A DNA stretch of 39,994 nucleotides from Zobellella denitrificans (GTDB taxonomy: Bacteria > Pseudomonadota > Gammaproteobacteria > Enterobacterales > Aeromonadaceae). Made by a program: the position numbers and the translations under genes. Shown here one piece after another: positions 15,480-24,353 of this stretch. The stretch is taken from positions 1-39,994 of the forward strand of contig NZ_NMUO01000028.1 of NCBI RefSeq assembly GCF_002237365.1, read 5' to 3'. The first letter of the stretch is position 1. Every line of letters starts with the position of its first letter. The notes under the pieces are model-generated. The model saw only the letters and a list, made by a program, of their open reading frames with translations. It was not told the origin of the DNA and ran no database searches.

Positions 15480-17093
15480 TTACAGCTGCGGGCCGGCGGC
15501 CACCAGGGCCTTGCCCTCGGCGGTGTCGGTGAACTTCTCGAAGTTGTTCACGAAGCGCTGGGCCAGATCCAGGGCCTTGGCGTCCCAGTGGGCCGGCTCG
15601 GCGTAGGTGTTGCGCGGATCCAGGATGGAGACGTCTTCCACGCCCTGCAGTTCGGTGGGGATGGCCACGTTGAAGTAGGGCAGGGTCACGAAGTCGGCGT
15701 TTTCGATGGAGCCGTCGAGGATGGCGTTGATGATGGCACGGGTCGCCTTGATGGAGATCCGCTTGCCGGTGCCGTTCCAGCCGGTGTTCACCAGGTAGGC
15801 TTCGGCACCCACCGCGTCCATGCGCTTGGCCAGCACCTCGGCGTACTGGGTCGGGTGCAGGCTCAGGAAGGCCGCGCCGAAGCAGCTGGAGAAGGTGGGG
15901 GTGGGCTCGGTGATGCCGCGCTCGGTACCGGCCAGCTTGGCGGTGAAGCCGGACAGGAAGTGGTACTGGGCCTGGTCACGGGTCAGCTTGCTCACCGGCG
16001 GCAGCACGCCGAAGGCGTCGGCGGTAAGGAAGATCACCTTCTTGGCGTGACCGGCCTTGGACACCGGCTTGACGATGTTGTCGATGTGGTGGATAGGGTA
16101 GGAAACCCGGGTGTTCTCGGTTTTGCTGCCATCGTTGAAGTCGATGCTGTTGTCGGCCAGCACGGTCACGTTCTCGAGCAGGGCGTCGCGGCGGATGGCG
16201 GCGTAGATCTCGGGCTCGTTTTCCTGGCTCAGGTTGATGGTCTTGGCGTAGCAGCCGCCCTCGAAGTTGAACACGCCGTCGTCGTCCCAGCCGTGCTCGT
16301 CGTCACCGATCAGCTGGCGGTTGGGGTCGGTGGACAGGGTGGTCTTGCCGGTGCCGGAGAGGCCGAAGAAGATGGCCACGTCGCCGTCCTGGCCCACGTT
16401 GGCGGAGCAGTGCATGGAGGCGATGCCCTTGAGCGGCAGCAGGTAGTTCATCATGGAGAACATGCCTTTCTTCATTTCGCCGCCGTACCAGGTGCCGCCG
16501 ATCAGCTGCATGCGCTCGGTCAGGTTGAAGGCCACGAAGTTTTCGCTGTTCAGGCCCTGCTCCTGCCAGTTGGGGTTGGTGCACTTGGCGCCGTTCATCA
16601 CCACGAAATCGGGCTCGAAGCCTTGCAGCTCTTCCTCGGTGGGACGGATGAACATGTTCTTCACGAAGTGGGCCTGCCAGGCGACCTCGGTGACGAAGCG
16701 CACGGACAGGCGGGTGTCCGGGTTGGCGCCGCAGAAGGTGTCCACCACGAACAGCCGCTTGCCGGACAGCTGGCGGGTAACCAGGCCCTTGAGGTGTTCC
16801 CAGGTGTCGGGGCTCATGGGCTTGTTGTCGTTCTTGCCCTGATCGGCCCACCACACGGTGTCGCGGGTGACGTCGTCACGCACTATGTATTTGTCTTTCG
16901 GAGAGCGGCCGGTAAAGATGCCGGTGTCCACCGCAACGGCGCCCAGACTGGTTACCACGCCCTTTTCGTAGCCTTCTAAATCTGCACGGGTTTCTTCTTC
17001 AAACAACTGGTCGTAGGAAGGGTTGTAAAGGATCTCGGTTACGTCGGTAATACCGTATTGGGAAAGGCCTAATTGTTGCGCCTTGGACGTCAT
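15480..17093 (-). CDS. pckA: Phosphoenolpyruvate carboxykinase (ATP)
   Basis: This 537-residue cytosolic enzyme converts oxaloacetate and ATP to phosphoenolpyruvate, CO2 and ADP, the entry step of gluconeogenesis. The length matches the ATP-dependent bacterial family. Visible motifs include [10 protein letters not shown] near the N terminus, the PEPCK-specific P-loop [11 protein letters not shown] at about residue 245, the metal-binding [20 protein letters not shown], and the adenine-binding region [24 protein letters not shown] precedes the ATG. It stands alone with its own terminator. The 172-bp gap to hslO is AT-rich and holds both the pckA promoter and the hslO terminator. Confidence 0.98.
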   Translation of the reverse strand: MTSKAQQLGLSQYGITDVTEILYNPSYDQLFEEETRADLEGYEKGVVTSLGAVAVDTGIFTGRSPKDKYIVRDDVTRDTVWWADQGKNDNKPMSPDTWEHLKGLVTRQLSGKRLFVVDTFCGANPDTRLSVRFVTEVAWQAHFVKNMFIRPTEEELQGFEPDFVVMNGAKCTNPNWQEQGLNSENFVAFNLTERMQLIGGTWYGGEMKKGMFSMMNYLLPLKGIASMHCSANVGQDGDVAIFFGLSGTGKTTLSTDPNRQLIGDDEHGWDDDGVFNFEGGCYAKTINLSQENEPEIYAAIRRDALLENVTVLADNSIDFNDGSKTENTRVSYPIHHIDNIVKPVSKAGHAKKVIFLTADAFGVLPPVSKLTRDQAQYHFLSGFTAKLAGTERGITEPTPTFSSCFGAAFLSLHPTQYAEVLAKRMDAVGAEAYLVNTGWNGTGKRISIKATRAIINAILDGSIENADFVTLPYFNVAIPTELQGVEDVSILDPRNTYAEPAHWDAKALDLAQRFVNNFEKFTDTAEGKALVAAGPQL

Positions 17094-17226
17094 TGTTATC
17101 TCCTGGGTACAGAGGGGTTGGGTAGCGATCGTTATTAGTGTTGTTTTGGAACAAGAGAATATCAGTTATCAGGCGGCGTTTAGGGGATCAGCTTCAAAAT
17201 TTGCAATTTTGCGCGGCGAATTAAGC

Positions 17227-17251
17227 AAAAAGGGGCGAAATGCCCCTTTTT
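17227..17251 (-). terminator. hslO terminator (bidirectional-looking)
   Basis: AAAAAGGGGC (17227-17236), loop GAAAT, GCCCCTTTTT (17242-17251). It is symmetric enough to work in both directions. It lies 15 nt past the hslO stop and upstream of the pckA promoter. Confidence 0.88.
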
Positions 17252-17265
17252 GTTATCCCGAAATG

Positions 17266-18135
17266 TTAATGCAATGTCGGCGGGTTATTAAATAATGTCT
17301 GTAAATCAGCGGCATCGAAACGATAGTGCTGGCCGCAGTAGTCGCAGTGCATTTCCACTTTGCCGTGTTCTTTCACAATATCGTAGGCTTCATCCCTGCC
17401 CACCTGCAGCAAGGCCTGCTCGCATTTTTCCCGGGAGCAGGTGCACTGGAAGCTGACATCCTGGGGATCGAACACCCGCACCGCCTCCTGGTTGTACAGC
17501 CGGTACAGTACCTCGTGGGCGTCCAGGTGCAGCAGTTCTTCCGCCTTGATGGTGTCGGTGAGGGTTTCGAGGTGGGCGAAGTCGTTCTCCTGTTCGGCGT
17601 TGCCGGCGGGCAGCGCCTGCAGCAGCAGGCCGGCGGCGAGCTGCTGGCCGGCATGGGTGTCGGTGAACAGCCAGATGCGGGTGGCCAACTGCTCCGACTG
17701 GGCGAAGTAGTTTTCCAGGCTCTTGCCGAGGGAGTCGGCGCTCAGCTCCACTATACCCTGGTAGCGTTCGCCCTCGTCGGGAGTGATGGTGATGGCCAGG
17801 TAGCCCTTGCCGACCAGGTCGGCAAGCTGGTTGCTGTCGGGCACCAGCCCTTCCCAGCGGGCCACGCCGCGCAGCTGTTGCCGGTGGTCGCCGTTGACCA
17901 CCGCCAGTTTGACCGGGCCGTCGCCCTGCAGCTGCACCGTGATGTGGCCTTCGAACTTGAGGGTGGCGGTGAGCAGGCTGGTGGCGGTGAGCAGTTCGCC
18001 CAGCAGGCGCTGCACCGGTGCCGGGTAGGCCTGGGCGGCCAGGATCTGGCGGAAGCTCTGCTGCAGTTGCACCAATTCGCCGCGCACCTGGTGGTGGTCG
18101 AACAGATAGCGGTGGAGTTGATCGGTCTTGGTCAT
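17266..18135 (-). CDS. hslO: Redox-regulated chaperone Hsp33
   Basis: Hsp33 is a cytosolic holdase activated when oxidation releases its zinc. The 289-residue protein has the N-terminal chaperone core (LLGELLTATSLLTATLKFEG, GDGPVKLAVVNGDHR) and the C-terminal zinc-binding switch with Cys-x-Cys (FQCTCSREKC) and Cys-x2-Cys (MHCDYCGQHY), separated by about 30 residues as in the family. It sits 20 nt downstream of hslR on the same strand, the standard heat-shock pairing, so the two are likely co-transcribed. Confidence 0.97.
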   Translation of the reverse strand: MTKTDQLHRYLFDHHQVRGELVQLQQSFRQILAAQAYPAPVQRLLGELLTATSLLTATLKFEGHITVQLQGDGPVKLAVVNGDHRQQLRGVARWEGLVPDSNQLADLVGKGYLAITITPDEGERYQGIVELSADSLGKSLENYFAQSEQLATRIWLFTDTHAGQQLAAGLLLQALPAGNAEQENDFAHLETLTDTIKAEELLHLDAHEVLYRLYNQEAVRVFDPQDVSFQCTCSREKCEQALLQVGRDEAYDIVKEHGKVEMHCDYCGQHYRFDAADLQTLFNNPPTLH

Positions 18136-18155
18136 AAGGGATCCTGTATGCTGGC

Positions 18156-18548
18156 TCAGTCGCCTTGTTTGATTTTAAGCAGGGTGCGCCTTTCCTTCTT
18201 GTCCGGCCGGCGTTCGGGGCTGGGCGCGAACTGGGTGTTGAGCTTGCGGGCCTCGGCGTTCTGCTCCCGCTTGCGCAGGCTCTCCGGGGTTTCCCGGTAC
18301 AATTGCTGGGCGATTTCCGCCTTGCTCCGGTGCTCGGACAGCGCCAGCACCACCACTTCCTTCTCGTCGTGGCCCTGGCGCAGGCGGATGGTGGCACCCA
18401 CTTCCATCATCTTGCTGGGCTTGGTGCGCTGGCCGTTGTAGTGCACCTTGCCGCCGTCGATCATTTCCCGGGCCAGGCCGCGGGTCTTGTAGAAGCGGGC
18501 GGCCCACAGCCATTTGTCCAGCCGGACGGACAGTTTTTCTCCGTTCAT
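18156..18548 (-). CDS. hslR: Heat-shock ribosome-associated protein Hsp15
   Basis: Hsp15 binds stalled 50S subunits carrying peptidyl-tRNA and helps recycle them. The 130-residue product has the S4 RNA-binding fold at the N terminus (VRLDKWLWAARFYKTRGLAR, then GGKVHYNGQRTKPS) and a basic C-terminal tail (PDKKERRTLLKIKQGD). The ATG at 18548 is preferred because GGGAG lies eight nt before it; an in-frame ATG at 18563 would add five residues. It is first in the hslR-hslO pair and divergent from nudE. Confidence 0.95.
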   Translation of the reverse strand: MNGEKLSVRLDKWLWAARFYKTRGLAREMIDGGKVHYNGQRTKPSKMMEVGATIRLRQGHDEKEVVVLALSEHRSKAEIAQQLYRETPESLRKREQNAEARKLNTQFAPSPERRPDKKERRTLLKIKQGD

Positions 18549-18710
18549 TGCACGCGCTCCCATGGAAACCGAAGCCGGATTATACCAGATGCCCCGGCCG
18601 CCGGAGTAGAAAGGGGTGGCAAAAGCATGCTCATGGCCACTTGCGGGCAGACGTTTTTCCCCAGTTGCGATAACCTCTGAATAACGGGTGAACATAACGA
18701 CGGAACAGGC

Positions 18711-19268
18711 ATGGCGGACGACAAACAGAAACCAGAGATACTGCATACGGAACTGGTGGCCGAAAGCCGCCTGTTCAAGGTGGAATCGGTCCATCTGAAG
18801 TTCAGCAACGGCGTGGAGCGGGTCTACGAGCGCATGCGCGGCAGCGGCCGCGGCGCCGTGATGCTGGTGCCGCTGCTGGACGACGAGACCCTGCTGTTGA
18901 TCCGCGAATATTCCGCCGGCACCCACAGCTATGAACTGGGTTTTCCCAAGGGGTTGATCGATCCGGGAGAAGACGCCCTGGAGGCGGGCAACCGGGAGCT
19001 GATGGAGGAGATCGGCTACGGGGCCAGGGAGCTGACCCACCTCAAGCAGGTGACCCTGGCGCCCGGTTATTTTGGCAGTCGCATGGATATTTTGCTGGCA
19101 CGGAATTTGTATCCCGAACAGCGCGAAGGGGATGAGCCGGAGCCGCTGGAAGTGGTGCCCTGGCCGCTGGGCCAACTGGATGAGCTGATGGCCCGGCCCG
19201 ACTTCAGCGAGGCGCGCAGCATCTGCGGCCTCTTCCTGCTGCAGGACTGGCTCAATAAAGAGGAGTAA
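18711..19268 (+). CDS. nudE: ADP compounds hydrolase NudE
   Basis: A 185-residue Nudix hydrolase acting on ADP-ribose, Ap3A and NADH-type compounds. The Nudix box is at about residues 83-105 (GLIDPGEDALEAG...REL..EE.G, all key residues present), with ELGFPKG just before it as in E. coli NudE. It is two nt from cysQ, so the two form an operon. The nudE-cysQ neighbourhood beside hslR/hslO is conserved in gammaproteobacteria. Confidence 0.95.
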   Translation: MADDKQKPEILHTELVAESRLFKVESVHLKFSNGVERVYERMRGSGRGAVMLVPLLDDETLLLIREYSAGTHSYELGFPKGLIDPGEDALEAGNRELMEEIGYGARELTHLKQVTLAPGYFGSRMDILLARNLYPEQREGDEPEPLEVVPWPLGQLDELMARPDFSEARSICGLFLLQDWLNKEE

Positions 19269-19270
19269 CC

Positions 19271-20086
19271 ATGGATATCACTGCCTTGCTGCCAGGCGTC
19301 AAGGCGGCGGCCCGGGAGGCGGGCCGACGCATACTGACGCTGTACGACAGCGGCCACTACCAGGCTGAGCACAAAGACGACGACAGCCCGGTCACCAGCG
19401 CCGATCTGGCGGCGCACGCCTACCTCGACCAGGCCCTGCGCCGGCTGGCCGACATTCCGGTGCTGTCGGAGGAAGGGGGCGACATTCCCCTGGCCGAGCG
19501 CCGCCGCTGGCCGCGCTACTGGCTGGTGGATCCGCTCGACGGTACCCAGGAGTTCATCGCCGGCAGCGGCGACTTCTCCACCATGATAGCGCTGATCGAG
19601 CAGGGCCGGCCGGTGCTGGGGGTGGTTTATGCCCCGGTGCAGGATCTGATGTACTACGCGGTGCACCAGCATGGTGCCTTCAAGGAGGCGGAAGGCCGCA
19701 CCGTGCGCATCCGTGCCCGCCATCACGACCGGCAGGCGCCGCTCACCGGCCTGTGCATCGCCATCAGCCGCCGGCAGGACGTGGACTGGGTGCGTTCCCG
19801 GCTGAGCACCAGCCTGGACTACCGGCTGGTGCCGCTGGGCTCGAGTTCGCTCAAGTCCTGCCTGGTGGCGGAAGGGGCGGCCGATCTCTACATCCGCATC
19901 GGCCCCACCGGCGAGTGGGACACGGGCGCGACCCAGTGCATAGTGGAAGAGGCGGGGGGAAGGATCCTGGATCTGAACCTGGACCGGCTCAGCTACAACC
20001 TGCGCGACAGCCTGATCAACCCCAACTTTATCACCCTGGGGGACGAGGGCCTGCCCTGGCGGCAGATACTGGTGAAACGGGGATAG
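19271..20086 (+). CDS. cysQ: 3'(2'),5'-bisphosphate nucleotidase CysQ
   Basis: CysQ hydrolyses 3'-phosphoadenosine 5'-phosphate to AMP, clearing a by-product of sulfate assimilation. The 271-residue sequence has the inositol-monophosphatase-fold metal motifs: SEEGGD, WLVDPLDGTQEFI with the metal-binding Asp residues, and the later EWDTGATQCIVEEAGG. GAGGAG precedes the ATG within the end of nudE. It is convergent with metJ with only 12 nt between stops and no terminator. Confidence 0.97.
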   Translation: MDITALLPGVKAAAREAGRRILTLYDSGHYQAEHKDDDSPVTSADLAAHAYLDQALRRLADIPVLSEEGGDIPLAERRRWPRYWLVDPLDGTQEFIAGSGDFSTMIALIEQGRPVLGVVYAPVQDLMYYAVHQHGAFKEAEGRTVRIRARHHDRQAPLTGLCIAISRRQDVDWVRSRLSTSLDYRLVPLGSSSLKSCLVAEGAADLYIRIGPTGEWDTGATQCIVEEAGGRILDLNLDRLSYNLRDSLINPNFITLGDEGLPWRQILVKRG

Positions 20087-20098
20087 CGCGGTGCGGCG

Positions 20099-20431
20099 TC
20101 AACCTTCGTGGTCGGCGCCGTAATCTTCGATTTCGATGCCCAGCTCGGCCATGATGTCCCGGGCCCGGGCGGGGATCTGGTCGGGCACGTCCTTGCGCAG
20201 GTCGTCGTCCTGGGGCAGGGGCTGGCCGGTATAGGCGTGCAGGAAGGCCTCGCACAGCAGTTCGCTGTTGGTGGCGTGGCGCAGGTTGTTGACCTGGCGG
20301 CGGGTGCGCTCGTCGGTAAGGATTTTCAGCACCTTGAGCGGGATGGAAACGGTGATCTTCTTGACCTGTTCATTTTTCTTGCCGTGCTCGGCGTAAGGGC
20401 TGATATAGTCGCCGTTCCATTCAGTCTTCAT
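20099..20431 (-). CDS. metJ: Methionine repressor MetJ
   Basis: MetJ is a ribbon-helix-helix dimer that represses methionine biosynthesis with S-adenosylmethionine as corepressor. The 110-residue protein has the DNA-contacting strand [20 protein letters not shown] and the following [20 protein letters not shown] helix region, close to the E. coli protein. It is divergent from metB across 179 bp containing tandem Met boxes, the canonical arrangement, so it probably represses both directions. Confidence 0.98.
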   Translation of the reverse strand: MKTEWNGDYISPYAEHGKKNEQVKKITVSIPLKVLKILTDERTRRQVNNLRHATNSELLCEAFLHAYTGQPLPQDDDLRKDVPDQIPARARDIMAELGIEIEDYGADHEG

Positions 20432-20505
20432 TATTCACCCGTCGTAAGGTTAAAAAGCCGAAGGGATTGTAACCCCTACATTTTTTATTGGCAATCCAAC
20501 CACAA

Positions 20506-20537
20506 AGCCTTGTGGACGTCCGGAAGGCTTGACGGCT
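20506..20537. promoter_or_regulatory. Tandem Met boxes (MetJ operator)
   Basis: Four contiguous octamers compared with consensus AGACGTCT: AGCCTTGT (5/8), GGACGTCC (6/8), GGAAGGCT (5/8), TGACGGCT (6/8). They lie between divergent metJ and metB, 73 nt before the metB start. Single boxes are poor, but tandem arrays of weak boxes are normal for MetJ because binding is cooperative. Confidence 0.75.
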
Positions 20538-20610
20538 TTTTTGTGCTGGGTTACTGTGCGCGTCTTGGAAATTCCGGATCATCAGGCTGCCAGCGTGCAA
20601 AGGAGAGGAC

Positions 20611-21771
20611 ATGCCCGACTACCAGACCCAGACTTACGCCGTTCGTACCGGCATCGACACCGATACCCAGCATGGTGCCGTGGTACCGCCGGTCTACCTC
20701 ACCAGCACTTATTCGTTTGCCGATTATAACCAGCCGCGCCAGTTCGACTACACCCGTTCCGGCAACCCCACTCGACAGACCCTGATCGAGGCCCTGACCA
20801 AGCTGGAAGGCGGCGCGGGGGCGGCGGTCACCTCCACCGGCATGGGCGCCATCAACCTGATCATCACCTCCCAGCTGCAGGCCGGCGATCTGCTGCTGGC
20901 GCCCCACGACTGCTACGGCGGCAGCCACCGGCTGTTCAACTCCCTGGCGCGGAAGGGCAACTTCCGGGTGGAATACGTGGATCAGAACGACCCCGCCGCC
21001 CTGGCCGAGGCCCTGGCCAGAAAGCCGAAGATCCTGTGGATTGAAACCCCGTCCAACCCGCTGCTGCGGGTGGTGGACATCGCCGCCCTCTGTGCCGCGG
21101 CGAAAGACATCGGTGCCCTCTCGGTGGTGGACAACACCTTCCTGTCGCCGGCGCTGCAGCAGCCGCTTGCACTGGGCGCCGACCTGGTGGTGCACTCCAC
21201 CACCAAGTACATCAACGGCCACTCGGACGTGCTGGGCGGGGCCGTGGTGGCCGCCGATGCCCAACTGGCCGAGGAGCTGCGCTGGTGGGCCAACTGCCTG
21301 GGCCTGACCGGCTCGCCCTTCGACAGCTACCTGACCCTGCGCGGCCTGCGCACCCTGGGCGTGCGCATGCGCCAGCACTGCGAGAACGCCGAGGCCCTGG
21401 TGGCCTACCTGCAGGGCCGGCCCGAGGTGAAGGCGGTGTATCATCCCAGCCTGCCCGGCAATCCCGGCCACGAGGTCGCCGCCCGCCAGCAGTCCGGCTT
21501 CGGCGCCATGCTCAGCTTCGAACTGGACGTGGACGAGGCGGGCATGAGGGCCTTTTTGCAGCAGCTGCAGCTGTTCACCCTGGCCGAGTCCCTGGGCGGG
21601 GTGGAGAGCCTGATCGCCCACCCGGCCACCATGACCCACGCGGCCATGACCGAGGAGGCCCGCGCCGCCGCCGGCATCAGCAACCAGCTGCTGCGGGTGT
21701 CGGTGGGGATCGAGGACGTGCGCGACCTCATTCACGATTTAGACAATGCATTCAAGGCGTTAACCAAGTAA
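20611..21771 (+). CDS. metB: Cystathionine gamma-synthase MetB
   Basis: The enzyme makes cystathionine from O-succinylhomoserine and cysteine in methionine synthesis. It has 386 residues, as in E. coli, with YTRSGNPTR, CYGGSHRLF, DNTFLSP, the PLP lysine Lys199 in HSTTKYINGH, and LLRVSVGIED near the C terminus. AAAGGAGAG precedes the ATG. It overlaps translationally with metL (TAA immediately followed by ATG) and is divergent from metJ with Met boxes between, so it is MetJ-repressed. It is clearly distinct from the cystathionine-gamma-synthase-family enzyme at 3808. Confidence 0.97.
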   Translation: MPDYQTQTYAVRTGIDTDTQHGAVVPPVYLTSTYSFADYNQPRQFDYTRSGNPTRQTLIEALTKLEGGAGAAVTSTGMGAINLIITSQLQAGDLLLAPHDCYGGSHRLFNSLARKGNFRVEYVDQNDPAALAEALARKPKILWIETPSNPLLRVVDIAALCAAAKDIGALSVVDNTFLSPALQQPLALGADLVVHSTTKYINGHSDVLGGAVVAADAQLAEELRWWANCLGLTGSPFDSYLTLRGLRTLGVRMRQHCENAEALVAYLQGRPEVKAVYHPSLPGNPGHEVAARQQSGFGAMLSFELDVDEAGMRAFLQQLQLFTLAESLGGVESLIAHPATMTHAAMTEEARAAAGISNQLLRVSVGIEDVRDLIHDLDNAFKALTK

Positions 21772-24207
21772 ATGACCATGCTCCAGAACGACACCGGCGG
21801 CCAGCGTCGTCCGGTCCACAAGTTTGGCGGCAGCAGCCTGGCCGACGCCGCCTGTTTTCACCGGGTGGCCGGCATCATCCACAACCTGGCCCAGCCCGAC
21901 GCCCTGATCGTGGTGTCGGCGCCGGGCAAGACCACCAACCGGCTGATCGAGCTGCTCAGCCTGTTCACCAGCGGTGACAGCGCGGCCCCCGAGGCGCTGG
22001 AGGGCCTGCACGGCTTTCAGCGCAGCCTGATCGAGACCACCCTGGACGAGGCCGGCGCGGCGCCCCTGCTGGCGGCCCTGGACGACGACATCCAGACCAT
22101 TGCCGCCGTGCTGGAAAGCCAACGGCTGGACGATTACCAGCGCAGCCTGATCCAGTCGTTCGGCGAGGTCTGGTCTTCCCGCCTGCTGGCCCGGTTGCTT
22201 GCCGGCCAGGGCCTGCCGGCGGCCAGCCTGGACGCCCGCCGCTTCCTGCTGGTGTCCGGTTCGCCGGTGCAGGTGGACGAAGTCGAGTCCCGCCGCCGCC
22301 TGGGTGCGATCCTGGCCGGGCACCAGGACCAGATCCTGGTGGTGACCGGCTTTATCGCCGCCGACGCCGAAGGTCGTACCCGGCTGCTGGGGCGCAACGG
22401 CTCCGACTTCAGCGCCACCCTGCTGGCGTCCCTGGCCGACAGCAGCCACGCCACCATCTGGAGCGACGTGCCCGGGGTGTTCAGCGCCGATCCGCGGCGG
22501 GTGAAGGAGGCGCGGCTGCTGACCCGGCTGTCGCTGCCGGAAGCCGCCGAGCTGGCCCGGCTGGGTTCGCCGGTGCTGCACAGCCGCACCCTGGGCCCGG
22601 TGGCCGCCAGCCGCCAGCAACTGATGCTGCGCTGCAGCTACCACCCGGACGACGGCCATACCCGCATACTGCGCCAGCCGCAGCGGGCCCAGGGCGCGCG
22701 CATCGTCACCGCGGTGGACGATACCGTGCTGCTGGAGATGACCATTCCCGCCCGCTTTCAGGAGACGGTGGACGCCCTCACCGACTGGCTGACCCGGCGC
22801 GAGCTGGCGCCCCTGGCCTGCAAGCGCCGGCCCGAGCGCCGGCTGTGGCAGATTGCCTATACCCGGGAGCAGGCCGAGCAGGCCTTCTCCCTGCTCAGGG
22901 ATCACCAGCCCGCCGGCAGCTTCGAGGGGCTGCAACTGCGGGAAGGCTTCTCCCTGGTGGCCCTGGTGGGCAAGGGCGTCACCGCCCAGGCCGAGCAGTG
23001 CCTGCACTTCTACCACGCCCTCAATGAGCAGCCGCTGGAGTTCATCCAGCCCGCCGGCAACGGCCTGAGCCTGGTGGCGGTGGTGCGCAAGGTGGTGCTG
23101 GATCCGCTGCTGCTGCGCCTGCACCAGAGCCTGTTCAGCCGGCCCAGGCGGGTCGGTCTGGTGCTGTTCGGCCGGGGCAACATCGGCCAGGCCTGGCTCA
23201 GGCTGTACCGGGAGCAGAAGGCGCGGCTGGAGCAGGAGCTGAACGTGCAGCTCAGCCTCTACGGCGCCTTCGACTCCCGCGGCGGCATGTTGGCCAGCCA
23301 GGGCCTGGAGGTGGAGCAGGTGCTGAACGACTTCCAGCCCAGGTCCATCGTCTGGCCCGACTGGCTGGAGGATCTGGAGGAACACGGCTTCGACAGCCTG
23401 GTGGCCCTGGACTTCACCGCCTCCGAGGCGCTGGTGCAGCACTATCCGGCCCTGGTGCAGCGCCATGTGCACCTGATTGCCGCCAACAAGCACGGCGGGG
23501 CGGCGGAGCAGGCGTTCTACCTGCGGCTCAAGCAGGGCCTGGCCGAGCACAGGGTGCAGTTTCTCAGCAACGCCACCGTGGGCGCCGGCCTGCCGGTGCA
23601 GACCGCCATCCACCAGTTGCGCCACTCGGGCGAGCAGATCCGCGCCATCAGCGGCCTCTTCTCCGGCACCCTGAGTTGGCTGTTCCAGCACTTCGACGGC
23701 AGCCAGCCCTTTTCCGAGCTGGTGTTGCAGGCCTGGCAGCAGGGCCTGACCGAGCCGGATCCCCGGGAGGATCTGAACGGCCAGGACGTGAAGCGCAAGC
23801 TGGTGATCCTGGCGCGGGAGGCGGGCTTCGACCTGGATCCGGCCAAGGTTCGGGTCAGCAACCTGGTGCCCGAGTCCCTGGCGGCGCTGGACAGGGAGCG
23901 CTTTATCGACCGGCTGGACGAGCTGGACCAGCCCCTGGCCGAGGCCCTGGCCCAGGCCCGGGAAGAGGGCGGGGTGCTGCGCCACGTGGCCCGCTTCGAT
24001 GCCCAGAGCGGCGAGGCCAGCGTGGGGCTGGAGGTGGTGGCCGGCGAGCACGCCTTCGCCCACCTGCGGCCCGGCGACAATGTGTTCGCCATCGAGACTC
24101 AGCACTACCGCCAGAACCCCCTGGTGATCCAGGGCCCCGGCGCCGGCCGGGAAGTGACCGCCGCTGCCATGCAGGCGGATCTGTGGCAGCTGCTGACCAC
24201 CCTGTAA
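21772..24207 (+). CDS. metL: Bifunctional aspartokinase II / homoserine dehydrogenase II
   Basis: An 811-residue fusion catalysing the first and third steps of the aspartate pathway, normally the methionine-specific isozyme. The aspartokinase domain starts HKFGGSSLADA and has VVSAPGKTTNRL, GRNGSDFSATLLA and WSDVPGVFSADPRRV. The homoserine dehydrogenase domain begins at about residue 458 (VGLVLFGRGNIGQAW), with ANKHGG and FLSNATVGAGLPV and a C-terminal DVKRKLVILAREAGF. The linker is the degenerate ACT-like region of MetL. The start follows the metB stop with no gap; a second ATG two codons on is possible. A strong terminator lies seven nt past the stop, closing metB-metL. Confidence 0.97.
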   Translation: MTMLQNDTGGQRRPVHKFGGSSLADAACFHRVAGIIHNLAQPDALIVVSAPGKTTNRLIELLSLFTSGDSAAPEALEGLHGFQRSLIETTLDEAGAAPLLAALDDDIQTIAAVLESQRLDDYQRSLIQSFGEVWSSRLLARLLAGQGLPAASLDARRFLLVSGSPVQVDEVESRRRLGAILAGHQDQILVVTGFIAADAEGRTRLLGRNGSDFSATLLASLADSSHATIWSDVPGVFSADPRRVKEARLLTRLSLPEAAELARLGSPVLHSRTLGPVAASRQQLMLRCSYHPDDGHTRILRQPQRAQGARIVTAVDDTVLLEMTIPARFQETVDALTDWLTRRELAPLACKRRPERRLWQIAYTREQAEQAFSLLRDHQPAGSFEGLQLREGFSLVALVGKGVTAQAEQCLHFYHALNEQPLEFIQPAGNGLSLVAVVRKVVLDPLLLRLHQSLFSRPRRVGLVLFGRGNIGQAWLRLYREQKARLEQELNVQLSLYGAFDSRGGMLASQGLEVEQVLNDFQPRSIVWPDWLEDLEEHGFDSLVALDFTASEALVQHYPALVQRHVHLIAANKHGGAAEQAFYLRLKQGLAEHRVQFLSNATVGAGLPVQTAIHQLRHSGEQIRAISGLFSGTLSWLFQHFDGSQPFSELVLQAWQQGLTEPDPREDLNGQDVKRKLVILAREAGFDLDPAKVRVSNLVPESLAALDRERFIDRLDELDQPLAEALAQAREEGGVLRHVARFDAQSGEASVGLEVVAGEHAFAHLRPGDNVFAIETQHYRQNPLVIQGPGAGREVTAAAMQADLWQLLTTL

Positions 24208-24213
24208 ACAAGG

Positions 24214-24237
24214 AGGCTCCCGCAAGGGAGCCTTTTT
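24214..24237 (+). terminator. metBL terminator
   Basis: AGGCTCCC (24214-24221), loop GCAA, GGGAGCCT (24226-24233) running into TTTTT. The 116 bp from here to the next gene also hold a very GC-rich hairpin without a U-run (GCGGGCGG at 24295-24302 pairing with CCGCCCGC at 24304-24311). Confidence 0.92.
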
Positions 24238-24353
24238 GGTTTTAGCCGGCGGTTAAACGCCGTGGCTTGCGGAACTGCGCCTTGCCGGTGGAGCGCGGGC
24301 GGCCCGCCCGCCTTCCCGCGCAGCGGGAACCCCTGGCCAGGCCGTGTTCACCG

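Noticed and set aside
24295-24311. Terminator between metL and the aldehyde dehydrogenase gene on the minus strand
   Set aside because: The hairpin is very strong but has no U-run on either strand.
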